NCBI GenBank assembly: GCA_964441775.1
Contig: CAYTVL010000008.1
Span: 115,593 to 179,592, forward strand
DNA length: 64,000 bases
Direction of reading: 5' to 3'
From: SYOC01 sp964441775
GTDB lineage: Bacteria > Desulfobacterota > Binatia > Bin18
A program made the translations under genes and the position numbers. The notes under the pieces were generated by a model. That model was not told the origin of the DNA, did no database searches, and worked only from the letters and a program-made list of their open reading frames with translations. This document shows positions 33,689-40,963 of this stretch, piece after piece; position 1 is the first letter of the stretch, and each line of letters begins with the position of its first letter.

Positions 33689-34063
33689 TTAATTGCCGTA
33701 CATGTTCTTGCCGGTATTGATGAAGATGCTGTAATCTTGCACGTCGAAAAGCTGCTGTGGTTGAGTATGAAACGCGGTCGAGGAGCCCGTCGGGAGGTTG
33801 CTGAGATCTACTACTTCTTCGCCCAGCTTATGCCCACTGCTGCTAAAGAAGGTTACTTCAACCTTCACAGCAGTGGCAGTGGAAGCGGCGTTGTATATTT
33901 CCCCACTGACGACGACGCCAGCGTTCGTGCGTTCCAGTTTCTTGCTCACGACGCGAAATTTTTCTTCCGTTCTCAGCGCCCACAGTAAGTAGCCAGCGAA
34001 GACGAGAACTACTATCACCCCGACGGCGCGTTGCGTGATTCGTGCATTTCTACGCCTTGCCAT
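33689..34063 (-). CDS. Small membrane-anchored FxLYD-like protein
   Basis: This 124-residue protein has a basic N-terminus, one membrane helix (about residues 13-30) and an extracytoplasmic beta-rich domain with GVVVSGEIYNAASTATAVKVEVTFF and a later GEEVVDLSNLPTGSSTAF. That pattern fits the FxLYD/DUF3426-like immunoglobulin-type fold. A GGGGGAG site precedes the ATG by about eight bases. Function unknown. It may be the first gene of the minus-strand group with the CoA-transferase. Confidence 0.75.
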   Translation of the reverse strand: MARRRNARITQRAVGVIVVLVFAGYLLWALRTEEKFRVVSKKLERTNAGVVVSGEIYNAASTATAVKVEVTFFSSSGHKLGEEVVDLSNLPTGSSTAFHTQPQQLFDVQDYSIFINTGKNMYGN

Positions 34064-34149
34064 TCTCTAGACTCCCCCGTAAGATGCCGCCAGCGATGAT
34101 GCGGCGCGGCTTGGTCCCGTGCAATCGGGGCGAAAGGAGGGATGCCACT

Positions 34150-34446
34150 GTGGCTGATCGGCCATGCGATTTGTGTGCACTTGTTCCTTATACGCAATGG
34201 TATGCGGAATTTCATCACCCGTTTCGCTTCACTATTCTGGACTGCGACTCGTGCGAGGTGCCCATTGTCGTGCTCGGTGAGCATCGGGTTGAGGTATCGC
34301 TGGAGGAAGTTGCTTATATGGAAAAGGCGCTCGCACTGGTCGCCGAACAAAGATTTGCTGGCAAGTTTCCCAAATGGATCTTCGATCATCAGATGCGGCA
34401 AATCCCCGATCACTACCATTTCCATGTGCGCCCGTTGCTATGGTAA
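34150..34446 (+). CDS. Small conserved protein of unknown function
   Basis: From the GTG at 34150 (GGAGGG site nine bases upstream) the product is 98 residues. It begins with a CDLC cysteine pair, then has WYAEFHHPFRFTILDCDSCEVPIVVLGEHR and ends with MRQIPDHYHFHVRP. Four cysteines and the clustered histidines suggest metal binding, and the His-rich end recalls HIT-like motifs without matching them. I recognise the pattern as a conserved hypothetical but cannot name a function. It is divergent from the FxLYD gene and precedes the alcohol dehydrogenase. Confidence 0.65.
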   Translation: MADRPCDLCALVPYTQWYAEFHHPFRFTILDCDSCEVPIVVLGEHRVEVSLEEVAYMEKALALVAEQRFAGKFPKWIFDHQMRQIPDHYHFHVRPLLW

Positions 34447-34529
34447 AGACGTTTACCTTGAGGCGAAGACCCTGAGTTGCGTGGCCCTTGGTTCGTCGAT
34501 GAACACAAAGACGGTGGAAGACTAGGTAT

Positions 34530-35555
34530 ATGCAAGCGGTCATGTTGCTCGGCCCCGGAAAGCTCTCGTATGAAGACATTCCTCTGCCGATTCCAGGGCC
34601 TGACGAAGTCGTGCTGAAGATCAATGCCGCGTTGACCTGTGGTACGGATCTGAAAGCGTTTCGGCGCGGTCATCCCAAGTGGCCCATGCCCACACGCTTC
34701 GGTCATGAATATGCTGGGACGATCGCTGCCCGAGGAAAACGAGTCGACAGCGTGCGTGAAGGCGACGCGGTCATGCTGGCTCCCACCGCTCCGTGTGGGG
34801 AATGTTTCTATTGTCAAAAACAACAAGAAACCTTGTGCGAATCGATTATGGAGACGATGGTGCTCGGCGGCTATGCGGAGTACCTCACCGTGCCCGCGCG
34901 TGTGATTCGTACGAATCTCTTTCCCAAGCCGGCTACGTTGTCGTTTGTTGAAGCCGCCCTTCTAGAGCCAGTTTCGTGTGTGGTCCACGCCCTACAACAG
35001 CCGTCGATTCGTCCAGAGGCTATTGCCGTTGTGCTTGGCGCCGGGGCGTTTGGTTTGCTGCACGTCGTCGTCCTTAAAGCGTTAGGTGTTGAGCACGTGC
35101 ATGTCGTAGCCCGCAATGCCCAACGCGCTCAGATCGCCCGAGAACTCGGGGCGACGAGTATCATTCCTCTGGCGGCGGAGGATGCACACGCTGCCGTGTT
35201 TGCTTTGACTGCGGGTCGAGGTGCGGACCTGGTCATTGAATGCACGGCACAACCGCGCGTATGGGAGGCAGCGTTTTTGTTAGCACGCCCTGGCGGGCAA
35301 GTGGTGTTCTTCGGCGGCTGTCCGCCGGGTACGTCCATCTCGCTCGACACCTATCGGTTGCACTATGACCAAGTGCGCGTCTTCAGCCCTTTTCATTTCA
35401 CCCCACAAGCCGTCCGCCGCGCCAAGGATCTCTTAACTTCTGGCAAGATCCCAGCGCACGCGCTTATTAGCGGTTCCTATCCACTCACGCAGTTGTCGCA
35501 CGCCTTTGACCTGTTACAACAGGGCCAAGGCATTAAGTATGCGGTTATCCCCTGA
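34530..35555 (+). CDS. Zinc-dependent medium-chain alcohol dehydrogenase
   Basis: The 341-residue MDR enzyme is probably an NAD(P)-dependent alcohol or polyol dehydrogenase. The catalytic zinc ligands are C37 in TCGTD and H59 with E60 in GHEYAG. The structural zinc loop has cysteines at 89, 92, 95 and 103. The nucleotide-binding glycine motif is GAGAFGLL, near residue 171. It resembles the L-threonine/sorbitol dehydrogenase group more than classical ADH. It precedes a CoA-transferase gene by 18 bases, suggesting co-transcription. Substrate unknown. Confidence 0.92.
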   Translation: MQAVMLLGPGKLSYEDIPLPIPGPDEVVLKINAALTCGTDLKAFRRGHPKWPMPTRFGHEYAGTIAARGKRVDSVREGDAVMLAPTAPCGECFYCQKQQETLCESIMETMVLGGYAEYLTVPARVIRTNLFPKPATLSFVEAALLEPVSCVVHALQQPSIRPEAIAVVLGAGAFGLLHVVVLKALGVEHVHVVARNAQRAQIARELGATSIIPLAAEDAHAAVFALTAGRGADLVIECTAQPRVWEAAFLLARPGGQVVFFGGCPPGTSISLDTYRLHYDQVRVFSPFHFTPQAVRRAKDLLTSGKIPAHALISGSYPLTQLSHAFDLLQQGQGIKYAVIP

Positions 35556-35573
35556 ACACTCACGAGCATATCT

Positions 35574-36803
35574 ATGAAACTTGTTACTCCTTCCGAAGCC
35601 ATTGCCGCGATTCCTGATGGTAGTATCGCCATCTTTCCACACGGCTGTGTCGAGACGACCACTTTGTATGACGCCTTTGAACAGGGTGTTGATCGCTTTC
35701 GCAATTTGACCATCTACTCGGGGTTAGCCTTTGGCGACTACGGATTTTTACGTCGCGGGCTCGGCACAAACTTTCGGTATGTGACGTGGCAAGCGGCGCC
35801 GCGCATCCGACATCTCTTCAAAGAGAAAAAAGCGTATTTCTCGCCGATGCGCTTTAGCGAGATCACGAAACTGGTCAACAAAAACGGCCCGGTGAAGCCC
35901 GACGTGGTCGTCACGCAAGTCTCACCACCAGAGGCGGATGGAACGGTGAGCCTGGGAATTTCCGTGAGCCTTTATCAGGATTTTATCGATAGCGCCCGCA
36001 TTGTCATTGCTGAAATTAACCCCAACATGCCGATTACGGCGGGTAACAGTCGCGTCCCGGTGGAAAAAATTCACTTTGCGGTCGAGTCTTCAGCGCCCAT
36101 AGGTGAGTACCACACCCCGCACCAAAGCGAACGGGATACGCAGATCGCTAACTATGTGCTCGACCTGATTCCCGATCATGCGTGGGTGCAGCTCGGCGTC
36201 GGTTCCGTGCCGGACTTGGTGTTATTTCGTCTCGCGGAAAAGCCGCGCATTAACCTCTATTCCGGGATGCTTTCTCAAGGGTTGATCCAGTTCGTAGAGA
36301 AGGTCCGCCACACTCCCAAAATCATCACCGGCGAACTCGCGGGCGACAAAGAGTTGTACGCCTTCTGCGGACGCACCCCGCTCGTGGAAATGGTGACTTC
36401 CAGCGTCACCCATAACATCCTGCTGCTCGCCAAGCTGCCGCGTTTCACTTCGATCAATTCAGCGGTCGAAATTGATTTACACGGTCAAAGTAACGGAGAA
36501 ACTATCGGCGATGTACAGATCAGTGGAGTGGGGGGCAGTTTAGATTACGTCGAAGCCGCAGCCCTTTCCGATGGTGGCGTCTCCATTATTGCGCTTCCTT
36601 CTACTACGGAAGACGGCAAACACTCGAAGATTGTTCCTCGGTTGGCTGGCGGCATTGTCACGACGCCGCGATTCTGCACGGATTACATCGTGACGGAGTA
36701 CGGTATTGCGCGGCTCAAGGGAAAAGATTTACGCGCGCGGGCGGAAGCACTGATCGCTATCGCCCACCCCAATTTCCGTGACGAATTAGCGAAAAATTTA
36801 TAG
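35574..36803 (+). CDS. Acetyl-CoA hydrolase/transferase family protein (4-hydroxybutyrate CoA-transferase type)
   Basis: The 409-residue protein shows the family's landmarks: PPEADGTVSLGISVSL near 120-135, the catalytic glutamate in SAVEIDLHGQ near 299, and the C-terminal YIVTEYGIARLKGKDLRARA followed by LIAIAHPNFRDEL. It would transfer CoA between an acyl-CoA and a free acid such as 4-hydroxybutyrate, propionate or acetate. The adjacent alcohol dehydrogenase could act on the related alcohol or semialdehyde, which is inference from position. Length is slightly short for the family but complete. Confidence 0.9.
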   Translation: MKLVTPSEAIAAIPDGSIAIFPHGCVETTTLYDAFEQGVDRFRNLTIYSGLAFGDYGFLRRGLGTNFRYVTWQAAPRIRHLFKEKKAYFSPMRFSEITKLVNKNGPVKPDVVVTQVSPPEADGTVSLGISVSLYQDFIDSARIVIAEINPNMPITAGNSRVPVEKIHFAVESSAPIGEYHTPHQSERDTQIANYVLDLIPDHAWVQLGVGSVPDLVLFRLAEKPRINLYSGMLSQGLIQFVEKVRHTPKIITGELAGDKELYAFCGRTPLVEMVTSSVTHNILLLAKLPRFTSINSAVEIDLHGQSNGETIGDVQISGVGGSLDYVEAAALSDGGVSIIALPSTTEDGKHSKIVPRLAGGIVTTPRFCTDYIVTEYGIARLKGKDLRARAEALIAIAHPNFRDELAKNL

Positions 36804-36825
36804 AACAATGAAATGAGGAACGGCC

Positions 36826-38109
36826 ATGATCGAACGTGCGGCGATTCTCAGTACTGGCGATGAAATCACCACTGGTAAAGTTGTTGACAGCAACTCCAAT
36901 TACCTGGCGGACAAACTGGTGGAAGCTGGCGTTGAGGTGGCCGCTGTGCTCACTGTCGGTGACGTGGCTGAACGCATCGTCTGGGCGTGGCGGCAGGCCA
37001 TGCAGCAAGCCGATGTGATTATCTCTACCGGCGGAATTGGGCCGACGGCGGATGATCTCACTACGGAACTAGTAGCGAAAGTTGCCGGTGTCGATCTCTT
37101 CTTTTCCGAAGAAATTGCTGACAAAATTCGCCGCGTGTTCGCGTCGCTCAACCGACCCATGCCGGAGAATAATCTCAAACAAGCCAAATTCCCCGTTGGT
37201 TCTGTCATCATCCCGAACCATCTCGGCACGGCGCCTGGGTATCGCCTCGACTTGGACACGCCGCACGGTCACAAATATCTCATCGTTCTTCCCGGCGTTC
37301 CGCGTGAAATGAAACCTATGATGGAGGAAACCGTGCTGCCGTGGTTGCGGGACATGCGCGGCAGTGGTGATGTCTTTCTGACGCGGACCTTCCAAACGTT
37401 TGGCATCAGCGAGTCGGGGCTCGACGAAGCCGTCAAAGGTACGGTCAGCGACGAAGAGGGGCGTCTCGCGTTTCGCGCCAGTTTTCCCCAAATCTCCATG
37501 CGAGTGACCGTGCGAGGCAAACAAAATGAGGTCGAAGGGCGACTTGAAGAGCTCTCGAGCCGGATTCGCTCACGTATTAGTCAGTACGTCTACGGCGAGG
37601 GCGATGTCACGATGGAAGAGGTTGTCGGCCAGTTGCTCAAGGAGCAAAGGAAGACGCTCGGCGTCGCCGAAGCCGTCTCTGGCGGGCTGGTGACCCATCG
37701 CCTCACGAACGTGCCGGGATGTTCTGCGTATTTTCGCGGAACTGTGGTGGCGTACTCGAACGCGGCCAAAACGAATCTACTCGGCGTCAATTCAGAAACT
37801 GTGCGGCAGCATGGGACAGCTAGTGAAGAAACCGTCCGTGAAATGGCGCAAGGCGTGCGTGAACGGTTAGGCTCCGACATCGGGGTCGCGGTGACTGGCG
37901 TGGCCGGACCAGACGGGGGCAGCCCCGAGAAACCGGTGGGCACAGCGTGTATCGCCTTAGCTGCCGACGGTGTTTTAGTCTCACGCCGCTATCAGCTATG
38001 GGGCAATCGCGAATGGATTAAGACGCTGGTTTCACAGCTCGTGCTTGATTGGGTGCGCCGCGCGTTGCTTGGCATTCCCATTAACGAATCCGGCTTTATT
38101 AGAAGATAA
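36826..38109 (+). CDS. cinA: CinA family protein (molybdopterin-binding-like plus NMN amidohydrolase-like domains)
   Basis: The 427-residue protein has the N-terminal MoaB/MogA-like domain (AILSTGDEITTGKVVDSNSNYLA, with STGGIGPTADD near 66-76) and the C-terminal CinA domain. CinA-type proteins deamidate nicotinamide mononucleotide and are tied to competence and damage response in some species. The usual AESCTGG motif reads AEAVSGG here (about residue 284), so the first serine is alanine; the later GTVVAYSNAAKTNLLGV segment with Tyr and Lys is kept. This could weaken amidohydrolase activity. An AGGA site precedes the ATG. recA lies close downstream, a common association. Confidence 0.92.
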   Translation: MIERAAILSTGDEITTGKVVDSNSNYLADKLVEAGVEVAAVLTVGDVAERIVWAWRQAMQQADVIISTGGIGPTADDLTTELVAKVAGVDLFFSEEIADKIRRVFASLNRPMPENNLKQAKFPVGSVIIPNHLGTAPGYRLDLDTPHGHKYLIVLPGVPREMKPMMEETVLPWLRDMRGSGDVFLTRTFQTFGISESGLDEAVKGTVSDEEGRLAFRASFPQISMRVTVRGKQNEVEGRLEELSSRIRSRISQYVYGEGDVTMEEVVGQLLKEQRKTLGVAEAVSGGLVTHRLTNVPGCSAYFRGTVVAYSNAAKTNLLGVNSETVRQHGTASEETVREMAQGVRERLGSDIGVAVTGVAGPDGGSPEKPVGTACIALAADGVLVSRRYQLWGNREWIKTLVSQLVLDWVRRALLGIPINESGFIRR

Positions 38110-38199
38110 CCGAAGCAAAGAGGAAAATGAGCATTGAGGGCTTTTCCTCTGCTCCTGTCTCCTCCTTTTTAATTTTTCATTATTCTGAGGTTTTCCCTC

Positions 38200-38763
38200 T
38201 TGATTCGCACGTTCATCGCAGTTACGTTGGCCAAGTTGGTGATCGAAGAAATAGCGAAAGTGCGAACCTTGCTACAAGAACCAAAAGGGGACATTCGTTG
38301 GACTCGCGTCGAGAGTCTCCATCTGACGTTGAAATTTCTTGGAGACATTGAGCGGAGTCAGGTCGAACCAGTCTTATCTGTGCTGCATGGGCTTGCGCAA
38401 CAGCGGCCACCCTTCCGCGCCGTTGCGCAAGGATTGGGAACGTCTCCTCATCCGCGTCGACCACGTGTACTTTGGGCGGGACTCCAAGGGGAAAGGATCT
38501 CTGAATTGCGCGAAGCGATTGAAACTGGTTTACTGCCGCTCGATTTTCCGCCGGAAGAGCGAGCATTCACACCGCATCTGACTCTGGGTCGCGTTCGTTC
38601 CCTACGAGGATGGGAGCGGGTCCTGCTTATCTTGAAAGCACACGAACAGACTTACTTTGGGGAAAGTACGATTGATCACATGACGCTGTATCAGAGTGAG
38701 TTGCGACCAGATGGTCCAAGGTACACTTCTTTAGGCGCCGCCTTTTTTCAACACGCTGCATAA
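38200..38763 (+). CDS. thpR: RNA 2',3'-cyclic phosphodiesterase ThpR
   Basis: This 187-residue 2H-phosphoesterase opens 2',3'-cyclic phosphates on RNA; the family was once called 2'-5' RNA ligase. The two HxTx motifs are HLTLKFLGD near residue 42 and HLTLGRVR near residue 129. It starts with TTG at 38200, with TGAGGT upstream, and reads IRTFIAV, the typical beginning. It lies between cinA and recA, an order often seen (cinA-thpR-recA). Confidence 0.92.
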   Translation: MIRTFIAVTLAKLVIEEIAKVRTLLQEPKGDIRWTRVESLHLTLKFLGDIERSQVEPVLSVLHGLAQQRPPFRAVAQGLGTSPHPRRPRVLWAGLQGERISELREAIETGLLPLDFPPEERAFTPHLTLGRVRSLRGWERVLLILKAHEQTYFGESTIDHMTLYQSELRPDGPRYTSLGAAFFQHAA

Positions 38764-38855
38764 GAAAGACATTGCCGTCGCTCATCAAGATCGTCGTCAC
38801 CACAGGCTTTTTACGATGTCGAGTCTTCTTCACAACATTGCAGGAGCACAACCGT

Positions 38856-39890
38856 ATGGCAAACGATAAAGAACGCGACCGCGAACGATCCCTTGACCTT
38901 GCCGTCAGCCAGATCGAAAAACAATTTGGCAAAGGCTCCATTATGAAAATGGGGGACGGCGCCCTCATCCAGGATCTTGCCACGATTTCTACCGGGTCTC
39001 TAAGTTTAGACCTGGCGCTTGGCATTGGCGGCCTGCCGCGTGGGCGGATTGTCGAGATCTATGGCCCTGAAGCCTCTGGAAAGACTACGATGGCGCTGCA
39101 GGTTGTTGCCGAAGCGCAGAAGGAAGGCGGAACATGTGCGTATATCGACGCCGAACATGCCCTCGACTTAGGCTACGCCAGCAAGCTCGGCGTGAAAGCT
39201 GAAGAGTTGCTCGTCTCTCAGCCCGACAATGGCGAACAAGCGCTTGAGATCACCGAGACGCTGGTCCGCAGCAGCGCTGTCGATGTCGTAGTGGTGGACT
39301 CCGTGGCCGCTCTGACACCGCGCGCGGAAATCGAAGGAGAAATGGGTGAACCACAAATGGGACTCCAAGCACGTCTCATGTCCCAAGCGTTGCGCAAACT
39401 CGTGGGCTCGATTTCGCGCTCGAAGACGTTGGTGGTTTTCATCAACCAGGTGCGCATGAAGATCGGCGTGATGTTTGGCAACCCCGAGACTACGACGGGC
39501 GGCAATGCCCTTAAGTTCTATGCCTCTGTTCGTCTAGACATTCGCCGCACCGGAGCAGTCAAACAAGGCGAAGAAGTGGTCGGTAACCGCACCAAAGTGA
39601 AAGTGGTCAAGAACAAAGTGGCCCCACCGTTCAAGGAAGCCGAGTTCGATATTCTCTATGGCAGTGGCGTGTCAAAGGAAGGAGAACTTGTTGACATTGG
39701 CTCCGAGCAAGGCATCATTGAAAAGTCCGGGGCCTGGTACTCCTTTGGCGGCGAACGTATTGGACAAGGTCGTGAAAACGCGAAAGAATATCTCAAGGAA
39801 CATCCTGAGACCTTGCATGAGATCGAGGTCAAAGTGCGAGAAAAATTTGGGATAGTAACGCACGATGGCGCAGGGATAGAGGGAGAATGA
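38856..39890 (+). CDS. recA: Recombinase RecA
   Basis: RecA catalyses strand exchange and triggers the SOS response. From the ATG at 38856, with AGGAG about nine bases upstream, the product is 344 residues; the open frame upstream (from 38772) has no support. Walker A GPEASGKTT is at 70-78, followed by IDAEHALD, the L1/L2 loop region with FINQVRMKIGVMFGNPETTTGGNALKFY and the acidic C-terminus. No SOS box (CTGT-N8-ACAG type) was recognised upstream by eye. Confidence 0.98.
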   Translation: MANDKERDRERSLDLAVSQIEKQFGKGSIMKMGDGALIQDLATISTGSLSLDLALGIGGLPRGRIVEIYGPEASGKTTMALQVVAEAQKEGGTCAYIDAEHALDLGYASKLGVKAEELLVSQPDNGEQALEITETLVRSSAVDVVVVDSVAALTPRAEIEGEMGEPQMGLQARLMSQALRKLVGSISRSKTLVVFINQVRMKIGVMFGNPETTTGGNALKFYASVRLDIRRTGAVKQGEEVVGNRTKVKVVKNKVAPPFKEAEFDILYGSGVSKEGELVDIGSEQGIIEKSGAWYSFGGERIGQGRENAKEYLKEHPETLHEIEVKVREKFGIVTHDGAGIEGE

Positions 39891-39998
39891 ATCCTGACTC
39901 AATGGCTTGGGGAACCGGATGTTGCATCAAGGAGATGCCATGAAGCAGACGATCGCTGTTTCTATAGGTATTAGCACCAGGAGGCGAGGAGGTACAGC

Positions 39999-40406
39999 GT
40001 GACAGAAGACGAGAAGTTTCTTCACAATGTGGCGCACGAATTTGAGGAGGGGTTCAACTCTGGTGATGTGGACCGGATCATGCGCTTTTATGCCGATACC
40101 TACGTCGACGTTAACCTGAGGAATCCTGTTCAGACCAAGGCCGAGCGGCGCGAGTACTATGCCCAGGTGATAGCGCGTCCTGGCATCCATGTGACCGTGC
40201 GACCGGACGACATCCTGATCCGGGGCGACCTCGCCTTTGTGCGGGGCACCATTCTGCTGACCCAAGATGCTGTCGGCGGTCGTGAGACGGTAAACGAATT
40301 GCGCTATCTGGAGATCTGCGAGCGGGTGGAGGATGGAACCTGGCGGGTGATGTGGGGAATGGACGGCCCAGTGCAGGAATATGCAGCGGGATCACAAGGC
40401 CACTAG
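39999..40406 (+). CDS. SnoaL/NTF2-like fold protein
   Basis: The 135-residue product starts with GTG behind an AGGAGGT site, so the start is solid. The helix-rich N-terminus with FEEGFNSGDVDRIMRFYADTYVDV and the later RGDLAFVRGTILLT and EDGTWRVMWGMD segments match the NTF2-like (SnoaL/DUF4440) cone fold. Members include isomerases, cyclases and non-enzymatic binding proteins, so function cannot be given. It interrupts the usual recA-recX pair. Confidence 0.75.
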   Translation: MTEDEKFLHNVAHEFEEGFNSGDVDRIMRFYADTYVDVNLRNPVQTKAERREYYAQVIARPGIHVTVRPDDILIRGDLAFVRGTILLTQDAVGGRETVNELRYLEICERVEDGTWRVMWGMDGPVQEYAAGSQGH

Positions 40407-40455
40407 TTGTCGCTGAATACTAACACTACAAACGCGTTAAGGTCGAAATGACAGT

Positions 40456-40959
40456 ATGAGAGACGGTCTCTCTCCGCAGCGTCCTTCAAGTACTAATCTC
40501 ACTCCCCTCGACTATGCTTATCGCCTCCTTGCTCGTCGTGCGCACAGTGAACACGCATTAACCGAAAAGATGCTTGCTAAGGGATTCACTGCTGGCGCGG
40601 TCAGCCGTGCGGTCGCACGGCTCAAGGAACAAGGTTATCTCAACGATGCTCGGCTGGCGGAAGACCAAGTCGAGCAGCTACGCAAGCGCGGATTTGGGTC
40701 CGCACGCATCCGCCAAACGCTGATGAAGCAAGGGATCGAGGAAACCAACATAGAGGTCGCCCTTGTACCCAAAGAACAGTCCGAGGAATTAGCGGACGCG
40801 CGACGATTCCTCGCTAGCCGTTTCTCAGCAGACGCGCTAAAACAGCCTCAAACTTACGCGCGGGCGGCCCGGCTGCTCTTGCGTCGCGGATACGACCAAG
40901 AAGTCGTTGAGAGCCTTCTCGGCGAGCAGCCGGGCCCCGTAGAGACAGAGGAAAAATAA
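40456..40959 (+). CDS. recX: Regulatory protein RecX
   Basis: RecX binds RecA filaments and limits their activity. The 167-residue product has the three-helix repeats: LDYAYRLLARRAHSEHALTEKMLAKGF near the N-terminus, then VARLKEQGYLNDARLAEDQV and GFGSARIRQTLMKQGIE, and a third repeat. The gene lies between the NTF2-like gene and alaS, and alaS starts four bases after its stop. The recA-recX-alaS order is common. Confidence 0.92.
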   Translation: MRDGLSPQRPSSTNLTPLDYAYRLLARRAHSEHALTEKMLAKGFTAGAVSRAVARLKEQGYLNDARLAEDQVEQLRKRGFGSARIRQTLMKQGIEETNIEVALVPKEQSEELADARRFLASRFSADALKQPQTYARAARLLLRRGYDQEVVESLLGEQPGPVETEEK

Positions 40960-40963
40960 TTCG

